A stretch of DNA of 8,128 nucleotides from an uncultured Lachnospiraceae bacterium (GTDB lineage Bacteria; Bacillota; Clostridia; Lachnospirales; Lachnospiraceae), in contig CAKRRJ010000093.1 in assembly GCA_934394615.1 (NCBI GenBank), positions 1 to 8,128 on the forward strand. Direction: 5' to 3'. Made by a program: the position numbers and the translations under genes. The notes beneath the pieces were generated by a model. The model was not told where the DNA came from, searched no databases, and saw only the letters and a program-made list of their open reading frames with translations. Positions 1 through 5,143 of the stretch are shown here, piece by piece. The stretch's first letter is position 1. Each line of letters begins with the position of its first letter.

Positions 1-192
1 CTCGGTTCCGATATCGGTCAGGGAAGCTTTCGCTATGTCATAAGGCATGGCATATCTCTGGGATAAATAGCGCATAGCTGCGCCCATTTCGCCATCCGGC
101 CCACCATACTGACTCATGATAAACTGCGCCATCTTCGGATTCGGCTGTGAAATCTTTACCGGATACTGCAGTCGTTTTTCATATCTCCACAT
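1..192 (-). CDS. cotJC: Spore coat protein CotJC (manganese-catalase family), C-terminus outside window
   Basis: The first 64 codons of CotJC are present; the rest lies beyond base 1. The protein begins MWRYEKRLQYPVK and continues through QYGGPDGEM, RYLSQRY and LTDIGTE, which is the characteristic start of CotJC. This is a ferritin-like di-manganese catalase homologue found in the spore coat and made in the mother cell. The metal-ligand Glu of the first helix pair falls right at the edge (the TDIGTE segment), so catalytic completeness cannot be judged. The start is fixed by an AAGGAGG site at 202-208, nine bases upstream and lying inside the last codons of cotJB. The cotJB stop and this ATG overlap as TGATG, implying translational coupling. 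Known in the family: CotJC co-assembles with CotJA in Bacillus subtilis. Peroxide protection of the spore is a plausible but inferred role. Confidence 0.93.
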   Translation of the reverse strand, partial: MWRYEKRLQYPVKISQPNPKMAQFIMSQYGGPDGEMGAAMRYLSQRYAMPYDIAKASLTDIGTE

Positions 193-449
193 CAGCGCAT
201 TCCTCCTTCCCAGGGCCACGGGCCGTTGATCCAGTTCCAGTTATTGGAATCGGCATCAGCAACCTGGAGTGGTCCATTTACTTCTTCATATGCTTTCATG
301 GCCTGGCGGTTCATGCGCCGAGCATTCTGAAAATACTGCATGGCCATTGGGCAGTTTGGATGAGTGTCCAGATACAAAGCTGCCTCATCCAGAGCAAATC
401 CAGTTTCATATATAGCCTGCAGGAGTTTGTCATCGCATCCACACATCAT
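192..449 (-). CDS. cotJB: Spore coat protein CotJB
   Basis: This small 85-residue protein matches the CotJB family, which is normally about 80-90 residues. Family hallmarks are a helical LLQAIYETGFALDEAALYLDTHP segment (residues 9-31), YEEVNGPL in the middle, and a C-terminal WINGPWPWE tryptophan/proline block. It acts in the spore coat, probably as a structural partner of CotJA and CotJC; no enzymatic motif is visible. A strong GGAGG at 455-459 sets the start. The ATG at 449 is five bases away and overlaps the cotJA stop as ATGA; the adjacent ATG at 446 is eight bases away and equally possible. A GTG at 455 sits inside the Shine-Dalgarno itself and cannot be the start. The N-terminus CGC adds two cysteines, in keeping with the Cys-rich character of its neighbours. 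A single mother-cell transcript with cotJA and cotJC is inferred from the overlaps. Confidence 0.92.
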   Translation of the reverse strand: MMCGCDDKLLQAIYETGFALDEAALYLDTHPNCPMAMQYFQNARRMNRQAMKAYEEVNGPLQVADADSNNWNWINGPWPWEGGMR

Positions 450-802
450 CGGCACCTCCCCATTACAAACGGCAGATCCAGTTCCAGGAAAATGGTTCCC
501 CGGGTAAGACCGCGGCTCATATCATACACCTGGTTCCAGCGCTGCATGGGGACATAAGCCATGGCAGCGGACATATCGCTTAAGCAGCCTCTTTGTGTAT
601 TTTCTCGATCCGGCTGCAGGGGACGCTGGGCCGCACATCCGCAGGAACTGCCTGTCGGACGATTGTCTGTGCATCCACCTGAACTGCCTGCCATACGCTG
701 GTTCACAGACCCGCAGGAGTTCCCTGTATTATTATGCGGCGGTTCCGGCAGATGTGGTCTCTGCATACAGCCGCATCGGTTATTGGAATAATCCATGATC
801 AT
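446..802 (-). CDS. cotJA: Spore coat protein CotJA with Cys-rich repeat N-terminal extension
   Basis: The C-terminal third (about residues 80-112) is the CotJA core: AMAYVPMQRWNQVY, then RGTIFLELDLPF. In the family this core makes up most of the protein. Here it is preceded by roughly 78 residues rich in Cys, Gly, Asn, Gln and Pro, with cysteines at 10, 12, 30, 44, 54, 56 and 73, and another at 117. Within this part, residues 28-63 read as three 12-residue units of the type SSCGxxxQRPxG, and a diverged fourth copy (CGCMQRP) lies near residue 11. Such a segment suggests disulfide or other cross-linking in the coat, which is inference. Start: ATG 802 has AAAGGA only three bases away, while ATG 796 has it at nine, so the protein may begin at MDYSNN. 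First gene of the cotJABC operon, 4 bp overlap with cotJB, transcribed away from the gene at 953. Confidence 0.9.
   Translation of the reverse strand: MIMDYSNNRCGCMQRPHLPEPPHNNTGNSCGSVNQRMAGSSGGCTDNRPTGSSCGCAAQRPLQPDRENTQRGCLSDMSAAMAYVPMQRWNQVYDMSRGLTRGTIFLELDLPFVMGRCR
639..746 (-). repeat. Three 36-bp tandem units within cotJA
   Basis: On the plus strand the 16-base cores CCGCAGGAACTGCCTG (639-654), CCACCTGAACTGCCTG (675-690) and CCGCAGGAGTTCCCTG (711-726) recur at exactly 36 bp spacing. Each unit encodes a 12-residue Cys/Gly/Asn-Arg unit of CotJA on the minus strand. The remainder of each unit has drifted, so the array is old or under protein-level selection only. Because the period is a multiple of three, unit gain or loss would keep the frame. 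Confidence 0.65.
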
Positions 803-826
803 TAATCCTTTCCAGAGTTTCTAGTA

Positions 827-856
827 CCATCTTATGTGAGAGCGGAAACAGCGGTG
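827..856 (-). promoter_or_regulatory. Probable mother-cell sigma promoter for cotJABC
   Basis: Reading the minus strand, AC at 855-854 is followed after 17 bases by CATAAGATG (836-828). This differs from the sigma-K pattern AC-N17-CATAnnnTA only in the final base. The CATA start also resembles the sigma-E -10 (CATACAnT), but no ATA-type -35 lies 13-15 bases upstream. Transcription would start about 20 bases before the cotJA start. In B. subtilis cotJ is sigma-E dependent, so the exact sigma factor is unsettled. Confidence 0.5.
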
Positions 857-892
857 CATTGGAATCTGACATATGGCGGAAAGCAGGGTTGT

Positions 893-921
893 CACCCTTG
901 TCTGCATTTGCTCATAAGATA
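893..921 (+). promoter_or_regulatory. Sigma-K type promoter for the Cys/Gly-rich coat-like gene
   Basis: CACC at 893-896 supplies the AC -35 core (894-895). After exactly 17 bases comes CATAAGATA at 913-921, a full match to the late mother-cell consensus AC-N17-CATAnnnTA. The start site would fall near 928, leaving a leader of about 25 nt that holds the AAAAAAGGAGA ribosome site and ends at the ATG at 953. The geometry is right for a coat gene switched on late in sporulation. Confidence 0.65.
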
Positions 922-952
922 CAGTACAAACAGCAAAAAAGGAGATTTCGAT

Positions 953-1303
953 ATGTGTAGCTGGAATGGTTGCGGTAACAATTGTGGCGGCTGCTGCGGT
1001 TGTGGAAATAATGGAAGATGCGGCAATGGCTGCGGCGGAAACGGTTGTGGACGTGGTGGAAATGGCTGTGGCGGCTGCAATAATAACTGCGGCGGCTGGG
1101 GATGGAATAACTGGGGATATGGCGGTTCCTGCGGATGGAACCGGAATAACCGGGAAGCATTCCGTAACGGATTCCGTGAAGGATATGATGCCGGATTCCG
1201 CGATGGATTCCGGGAAGGACGGGACGATGACTGCAGACCGGGTGGACCTGGAGGTCCGGGGCGGCCGGGCGACGGCGGCGATTCCGGATGCGGATGCAGC
1301 TGA
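953..1303 (+). CDS. Cys/Gly/Asn-rich small protein, probable spore coat component
   Basis: This 116-residue protein is one I do not recognise as a named family. Residues 1-66 are almost entirely Gly, Cys and Asn with some Trp, including 13 cysteines in patterns such as GCGNNCGGCCGCG. Residues 69-89 form a regular GxxxG ladder (AFRN-GFRE-GYDA-GFRD-GFRE-G) with alternating charge and aromatic residues. Residues 97-114 run as six collagen-like G-x-y triplets (GGP, GGP, GRP, GDG, GDS, GCG). It ends GCGCS, for 16 cysteines in total. No signal peptide or membrane segment is present. Start: AAAAAAGGAG at 935-944 lies eight bases before ATG 953; an in-frame GTG at 836 is upstream of the predicted promoter. 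The sigma-K promoter and divergent cotJABC neighbour argue for a role in the coat or crust. A disulfide-linked structural role is inference. No terminator of its own is seen, but the terminator at 1415-1466 would stop read-through. Confidence 0.82.
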   Translation: MCSWNGCGNNCGGCCGCGNNGRCGNGCGGNGCGRGGNGCGGCNNNCGGWGWNNWGYGGSCGWNRNNREAFRNGFREGYDAGFRDGFREGRDDDCRPGGPGGPGRPGDGGDSGCGCS

Positions 1304-1345
1304 GTTATGGGAAATTTCGATGCCACTGATGTGCGTCGTAAATAG

Positions 1346-1374
1346 TTGACAGATCTGTCATTCCATACTATACT
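1346..1374 (+). promoter_or_regulatory. Sigma-A promoter of the PTS operon
   Basis: A consensus TTGACA (1346-1351) is separated by exactly 17 bases from TATACT (1369-1374), one base off TATAAT. Initiation is expected near 1381, just upstream of the RAT. Such a strong constitutive promoter fits a gene whose control is exerted afterwards by antitermination. Confidence 0.88.
1347..1360. promoter_or_regulatory. Perfect 14 bp palindrome over the -35 box, candidate operator
   Basis: TGACAGATCTGTCA is its own reverse complement and covers five of the six -35 bases plus the start of the spacer. A dimeric repressor bound here would block RNA polymerase. It lacks the central CG of a CcpA cre site, and no regulator gene that obviously matches it lies in the window. 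The site is seen directly; its function is inferred. Confidence 0.45.
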
Positions 1375-1390
1375 AATAACACAATCGAGA

Positions 1391-1428
1391 TTTGGGCGTG
1401 TTACTGGTAAAGCAGGCATTAACCGAAA
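1391..1428 (+). promoter_or_regulatory. RAT, ribonucleic antiterminator for a GlcT/LicT-family protein
   Basis: The leader contains GTGTTACTG (1398-1406), then GTAAAG and CAGGCATTAACC (1413-1424). This matches the order GTTACTG...CAGGC...ACC of known RAT elements in sugar PTS and beta-glucoside operons. CTG 1404-1406 pairs with CAG 1413-1415 to form the upper stem. GG 1395-1396 pairs with CC 1423-1424 and TTT 1391-1393 with AAA 1426-1428 to close the lower stem, with asymmetric internal loops between. The 3' half is shared with the left arm of the terminator, so the two folds exclude each other. The likely binding protein is encoded at 4018-4845. The extended base and CGTGTTACTG wording look closer to a GlcT than a LicT target. 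Confidence 0.82.
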
Positions 1429-1466
1429 GGGCATCGAAGAGATGTCCTTTTGGTTGATGCCTTTTT
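1415..1466 (+). terminator. Intrinsic terminator in the ptsG leader, alternative to the RAT fold
   Basis: A 21-base left arm (1415-1435) pairs completely with 1441-1461, with only three G-U wobbles, around a GAAGA loop, followed by TTTTT at 1462-1466. The first ten bases of the left arm are the 3' half of the RAT. In the absence of active antiterminator this hairpin should end transcription about 85 nt from the start site. It would also stop read-through from the upstream coat-like gene. Confidence 0.92.
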
Positions 1467-1661
1467 CATTACTCGAAATAAAACAGCACCTTACAGAACT
1501 GACTGAAACGGACTGCTTTGGGGTATGCTGATAGGAGCGGGTTTCTTTTCTGCACAGGTGAAATACGTAAAATGGAAAGACGTTTGCAGGAAGATTTTTC
1601 GGGAGATGTGAAAACTGTCAGAAAGACACACCTGGATACTCAGAAAAAAAGGAGAAAGAAC
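1467..1661 (+). other. Remainder of the ptsG 5' untranslated leader
   Basis: About 195 bases separate the terminator from the ptsG start. The ptsG reading frame stays open back to 1518, but no Shine-Dalgarno precedes the upstream in-frame ATG at 1572. The permease family starts at the MKDKIFGVLQRVGRS segment, so this stretch is read as leader. I see no strong hairpin or convincing second promoter; TATGCT at 1524-1529 lacks a properly spaced -35. Confidence 0.5.
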
Positions 1662-3860
1662 ATGAAAGACAAGATTTTTGGAGTGCTTCAGAGAGTCGGA
1701 CGCAGCTTTATGCTCCCGATCGCAGTGCTTCCGGTTGCAGGTCTTTTGCTTGGTATCGGAAGTTCCTTTACCAACGAGACGACCATAGCAACTTACGGAC
1801 TGCAGGGAATCCTCGGAAACGGAACCATCCTGCATGCGCTGCTTGTGATCATGAGCAAGGCGGGAAATGTAATCTTTGATAACCTGCCGATCATTTTTGC
1901 AGTGGGTGTTGCGATTGGTATGGCAAAGGCGGAGAAAGAAGTAGCGGCGCTGTCCGCGATGATTTCCTTTTTCGTCATGCACGCGTCGATCAATGCGGTG
2001 CTTTCGTTATCAGGAAAAGTCCTTGCGGATGGCAGCATCGCGCAGGATGTGCTGGAGGGAACCATTGCCAGCGTCTGTGGCATTCCGACCCTGCAGATGG
2101 GCGTATTCGGCGGTATCATTGTGGGACTTGGCGTGGCGGCGCTGCACAACCGCTATTATAAGATTGAGCTGCCAAGCGCGCTGTCCTTCTTTGGTGGTTC
2201 CCGCTTTGTGCCGATCATTTCCACGGTTACTTATGTTGGCGTCGGTATTCTGATGTACTTTGTCTGGCCGGCAGTCCAGAACGGCATTTTCGCGCTGGGC
2301 GGACTCGTTACGGGAACCGGCTACTTCGGTACGCTGATCTTCGGCATCATCAAGCGTGCGCTGATCCCGTTCGGTCTGCACCATGTATTCTATATGCCAT
2401 TCTGGCAGACCGCGGTGGGCGGCACCATGATGGTAGACGGAAACCTGATCCAGGGCGGTCAGAATATTTTCTTTGCGCAGCTGGCATCTTCCAATGTGGC
2501 GCATTTCAGCGCGGATGCAACCCGGTATTTCTCCGGTGAGTTCATCTTTATGATTTTCGGACTTCCGGGAGCGGCGCTGGCAATGTACCGCTGCGCGAAG
2601 CCGGAGAAGAAGAAAGCGGCAGGCGGACTTCTGCTCAGTGCGGCGCTTGCCTGCATGTTCACCGGAATCACGGAGCCGATCGAGTTTTCGTTCCTGTTTG
2701 TGGCGCCGATGCTGTTTGCTGTTCAGGTCATTCTGGCGGGAAGTGCTTACATGATCGCGCACATCTTAAACATTGCCGTGGGGCTTACCTTTTCCGGCGG
2801 CCTGCTGGATCTGGTGATCTTCGGCGTGCTGCAGGGAAACGCGAAAACCAGCTGGATGCGCATCATCCCGGCAGGTATCGTGTATTTCCTTCTGTATTAC
2901 TTTATCTTCAGCTTCCTGATCAAAAAGTTTGATTTAAAAACTCCGGGACGCGAGGAGGATGACGAGGAGACGAAGCTTTACACCAAGGCAGATGTCAATG
3001 CCCGCAAGGCTGAGGCGAAAGAGGGAGAGAGTCGCAGTCGGGCAGGCGGAGGCGACGACAGCCGGAGCGCTGCCATCGCGAGAGGCATGGGTGGAAGAAA
3101 GAACATCACCTCAGTGGACTGCTGCGCGACCAGACTGCGCTGCTCCATTGAAGACCCGTCTCTGGTTGATGAAAAGCTGTTAAAGGCAACCGGGGCAGTC
3201 GGTGTGATTGTAAAAGGACAGGGAATCCAGGTCATTTACGGACCGCAGGTTACCGTAATCAAATCGGAACTGGAATCTTATCTGGCAGAGGAACACGATG
3301 AGGATGAAACTGAGCCGAAAACTGAAACTGCCAGTGAGAAATCCGCAGAAAATGATGGGACCGGAGCCACTGCAGAATTGTCTGTGGATGATGGTGCGGA
3401 GAGTACGGCGCATCTGCTGTATTCCCCGTTCAAGGGTGTGTTAAAACCAATCACAGAGGCACCGGATGAAGCATTTGCCAGCAAAGCCATGGGAGACGGC
3501 TATCTGGTTATGCCGGAGGATGGAACGGTTGTGGCACCGGAGGACGGTGAAGTCATGTTCGTGTTCCCGAGCAAGCATGCAATCGGCATGAAGGCAGCAG
3601 ATGGAACCGAGTATCTGCTCCACATCGGTGTGGATACCGTGAAACTGAACGGCGAAGGATTTGAAGTTTTTGTGAGTGACGGACAGAAAATCAAAAAAGG
3701 CGAGAAGCTGATGGAATTTGATCCGGCTTACATCCGGGAGCATGCGGTGAGCGACGCGTGCATCGTTATTTTTACCGGTCTGACAGAGGGACAGCAGCTG
3801 CACCTGAGGGGAGAAGAAAGCGTGGAGCGGCTGGATCAGATCGGAACAATCCGCAGATAG
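1662..3860 (+). CDS. ptsG: PTS glucose-type permease, EIICBA
   Basis: This 732-residue three-domain PTS permease imports and phosphorylates a hexose, taking phosphate from HPr through EIIA and EIIB. EIIC spans about residues 1-425: multiple hydrophobic segments, ALSFFGGSRFVPI, GLHHVFYMPFWQTA and the sugar-site GITEPIEF (335-341, with Glu338), ending DLKTPGRE as in glucose permeases. A charged linker (about 430-475) leads to EIIB, whose phosphocysteine lies in VDCCATRLR; the expected residue is Cys488. An acidic linker (about 543-583) precedes EIIA, with His639 (SKHAIG) and the phosphorylated His654 (LLHIGVDTV), the same 15-residue spacing as in the family. Start ATG 1662 has AAGGAG seven bases upstream. 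Control is by the sigma-A promoter, RAT and terminator upstream. Glucose is the best guess for substrate; maltose/glucoside or N-acetylglucosamine relatives share this architecture. Confidence 0.9.
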   Translation: MKDKIFGVLQRVGRSFMLPIAVLPVAGLLLGIGSSFTNETTIATYGLQGILGNGTILHALLVIMSKAGNVIFDNLPIIFAVGVAIGMAKAEKEVAALSAMISFFVMHASINAVLSLSGKVLADGSIAQDVLEGTIASVCGIPTLQMGVFGGIIVGLGVAALHNRYYKIELPSALSFFGGSRFVPIISTVTYVGVGILMYFVWPAVQNGIFALGGLVTGTGYFGTLIFGIIKRALIPFGLHHVFYMPFWQTAVGGTMMVDGNLIQGGQNIFFAQLASSNVAHFSADATRYFSGEFIFMIFGLPGAALAMYRCAKPEKKKAAGGLLLSAALACMFTGITEPIEFSFLFVAPMLFAVQVILAGSAYMIAHILNIAVGLTFSGGLLDLVIFGVLQGNAKTSWMRIIPAGIVYFLLYYFIFSFLIKKFDLKTPGREEDDEETKLYTKADVNARKAEAKEGESRSRAGGGDDSRSAAIARGMGGRKNITSVDCCATRLRCSIEDPSLVDEKLLKATGAVGVIVKGQGIQVIYGPQVTVIKSELESYLAEEHDEDETEPKTETASEKSAENDGTGATAELSVDDGAESTAHLLYSPFKGVLKPITEAPDEAFASKAMGDGYLVMPEDGTVVAPEDGEVMFVFPSKHAIGMKAADGTEYLLHIGVDTVKLNGEGFEVFVSDGQKIKKGEKLMEFDPAYIREHAVSDACIVIFTGLTEGQQLHLRGEESVERLDQIGTIRR

Positions 3861-3951
3861 GAATTTCCGAAACAGAAGATCCTGTGTAACGCAGCAGGGA
3901 CTGTGGATTTGCCAATGAGGGAGTATTCATTATAGAAAAGCGAAAAAATAC

Positions 3952-3981
3952 TTTCTGTATTCTGCGGTTGTCGTGTATAAT
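3952..3981 (+). promoter_or_regulatory. Possible promoter of the antiterminator gene
   Basis: A perfect TATAAT at 3976-3981 lies 36 bases before the antiterminator start. No good -35 is found 16-18 bases upstream; the best is TTTCTG/TTCTGT at 3952-3958, inside a short inverted repeat AATAC-TTTCT-GTATT (3947-3961). Since no terminator follows ptsG, the gene may be read both from here and from the ptsG promoter. A weak private promoter would supply the antiterminator before the operon opens. Confidence 0.45.
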
Positions 3982-4017
3982 AACAAGATAAGCAGCAGAT
4001 GCAGGAGGTATTTTTTA

Positions 4018-4845
4018 ATGTATCGGGTAATCAAAGTCTTAAACAATAACGGAATCCTGGTTCTGGACGATACAAACGGACGGGAACAGATCCTTTTGGG
4101 GAACGGAGTCGGTTTCGGGCACCGCATTGGGGAGCGGATGCAGAAGCTTCCGCAGGCAAAGCGCTATGAGCTTGTGAAGGAAAAAACATCGGTTTTGAGC
4201 AGGGTAAATGGCATCGATCCGGTTTATATTGAGGCATCAGGAAAGATTATTGAGCTTGCAGAGGAGACGATGGGCCCCCTGCAGCATGATATTCTGATCC
4301 CTATGGCCGACCACATTGCCATGGCGGCAGCCCGCGCGCAGGAGAAAAAGGAGATTCCAAATCCGTTTCAGCACGATATCGCAGCATTGTTTGGCGAGGA
4401 ATACGAAGCAGCCAAAAAAGGGTGCGGGATCTTAAAAACAATGACCGGAATCACGCTTGGGGAAGACGAAGCCGGTTTTATCGCGCTGCACATCCACGCC
4501 GGACTCGCTCAGGAAAATGTGGCGGATTCTCTGGAGACAGCCCGCCTGGTAAATGCCTGCATGGCAATGATCGAAGATGGGACCGGAAAGCAGCTTCCAT
4601 ATGGTTCGCTTGGCTATAACCGATTGATGAGCCACGTCCGCTACATGCTGGCACGCGCCCGGAAAGGAGAACGGACCGATCTGGACCTGGAAGCGTACGC
4701 AAAAAATACGTTTCCGTCGGAATACGATCTTGCCGACCGGATCCTGCGAAAACTGGAGCAGGAACTGAAACTGGCGTTTGCGAAGGAAGAGACCGGGTTC
4801 CTGGCAATTCATATCCGGAGAGTGACGGGAGCGGAGACGGTATAA
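4018..4845 (+). CDS. glcT: BglG/LicT/GlcT-family transcriptional antiterminator
   Basis: This 275-residue cytoplasmic RNA-binding regulator has an N-terminal CAT domain (about 1-55) starting MYRVIKVLNNNGILVL with LGNGVGFGHR, closer to the GlcT wording (GKGIGFGKK) than to LicT. PRD1 (about 65-170) and PRD2 (about 175-275) follow. The four PRD histidines that receive phosphate from HPr or the EII are present: His99 (MADHIA), His158 (FIALHI), His206 (LMSHVRY) and His265 (FLAIHI). Active dimers bind a RAT and prevent terminator folding; the obvious target is the RAT at 1391-1428 before ptsG. Start ATG 4018 has AGGAGG nine bases upstream; an in-frame ATG at 3979 lies in the -10 box and is rejected. 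The gene lies downstream of its target operon, 157 bp after ptsG. The family call is firm; the GlcT symbol rather than LicT is an inference. Confidence 0.88.
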   Translation: MYRVIKVLNNNGILVLDDTNGREQILLGNGVGFGHRIGERMQKLPQAKRYELVKEKTSVLSRVNGIDPVYIEASGKIIELAEETMGPLQHDILIPMADHIAMAAARAQEKKEIPNPFQHDIAALFGEEYEAAKKGCGILKTMTGITLGEDEAGFIALHIHAGLAQENVADSLETARLVNACMAMIEDGTGKQLPYGSLGYNRLMSHVRYMLARARKGERTDLDLEAYAKNTFPSEYDLADRILRKLEQELKLAFAKEETGFLAIHIRRVTGAETV

Positions 4846-4862
4846 AATTTTCAGGAAAACGC

Positions 4863-4891
4863 TTTTCAAACCCGCGAATTTTTGGTATACT
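4863..4891 (+). promoter_or_regulatory. Promoter of tRNA-Pro
   Basis: TTTTCA (4863-4868) and TATACT (4886-4891) are separated by 17 bases, with a start expected near 4898, just ahead of the mature tRNA 5' end at 4905. The -35 box overlaps the inverted repeat GAAAACGCTTTTC (4855-4867), which faintly resembles a cre site but misses conserved positions. Confidence 0.7.
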
Positions 4892-4904
4892 ATGAGAGTT
4901 CGAT

Positions 4905-4978
4905 CGGGGTATGGCGTAGCTTGGTAGCGCGCTCGGCTGGGGGCCGAGAGGTCGCAGGTTCAAATCCTGTTGCCCCGA
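4905..4978 (+). tRNA. tRNA-Pro, anticodon GGG
   Basis: The 74-nt cloverleaf folds completely. The acceptor arm CGGGGTA (4905-4911) pairs with TGCCCCG (4971-4977) and is followed by discriminator A. The D arm is GCGT/GCGC, the anticodon stem CTCGG/CCGAG, and the T arm GCAGG/CCTGT with TTCAAAT loop. The loop CTGGGGG puts GGG at 4939-4941, reading proline CCC (and CCU by wobble). The 3' CCA is not encoded and must be added enzymatically. It stands alone with its own promoter and terminator. Confidence 0.95.
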
Positions 4979-4994
4979 TTCACTATTGATTTTT

Positions 4995-5037
4995 AGCACG
5001 GAAAGTCATGCGTTTGCATCGGCCTCCGTGCTTTTTT
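4995..5037 (+). terminator. Intrinsic terminator after tRNA-Pro
   Basis: AGCACGGA (4995-5002) pairs perfectly with TCCGTGCT (5025-5032), followed by a run of T through 5037. The interior has a small nested hairpin ATGC-gttt-GCAT. The placement right after the tRNA ends its transcript and isolates it from the HAD gene. Confidence 0.85.
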
Positions 5038-5041
5038 AGTC

Positions 5042-5070
5042 TTTACAGTCCCCCGGTACTTTGCTATCAT
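5042..5070 (+). promoter_or_regulatory. Sigma-A promoter of the HAD phosphatase gene
   Basis: TTTACA (5042-5047), 17 bases, then TATCAT (5065-5070): each box is one base off consensus at ideal spacing. Initiation would be near 5077, giving a leader of about 67 nt. The upstream in-frame ATG at 5069 is part of the -10 box and therefore cannot be the start codon. Confidence 0.75.
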
Positions 5071-5087
5071 GGTTATTAGAATATCTG

Positions 5088-5115
5088 GCAGCTGCCGCTA
5101 CCTTGCGGAAGCTGC
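5088..5115 (+). other. Leader hairpin before the HAD gene
   Basis: GCAGCTGCCGC (5088-5098) and GCGGAAGCTGC (5105-5115) pair at ten of eleven positions around a TACCTT loop. It is GC-rich but has no T-run after it, so it is not an intrinsic terminator. It lies between the transcription start and the ribosome site, where it could stabilise the mRNA or, by covering GGAAG at 5107-5111, suppress the alternative start at 5117. Confidence 0.6.
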
Positions 5116-5143
5116 AATGACAGAAGGAAAATGGAGAGTTACT

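Noticed and set aside
892..1434. A 180-codon proline-rich minus-strand frame opposite the Cys-rich gene
   Set aside because: Its composition is simply the complement of Gly/Cys codons; it crosses the RAT and promoter and has no start signal.
1491..1529. Second promoter inside the ptsG leader (TTACAG ... TATGCT)
   Set aside because: The spacer is 27 bases between these boxes, and no better -35 is found at 16-18 bases; it would also bypass the antitermination switch.
1518..1661. 48-codon N-terminal extension of the PTS permease
   Set aside because: The frame is open but has no ribosome site for an upstream start, and the permease family begins at MKDKIFGVLQ with a strong AAGGAG before it.
4855..4867. 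GAAAACGCTTTTC as a CcpA cre site
   Set aside because: The central CG and A/T arms fit, but the conserved outer T and the CA end are missing, and the location over a tRNA promoter makes catabolite control unlikely.
4905..5037. The tRNA-Pro 3' end as an integration attachment site
   Set aside because: No repeat of the tRNA end, integrase or mobile gene is visible; ordinary housekeeping genes follow.
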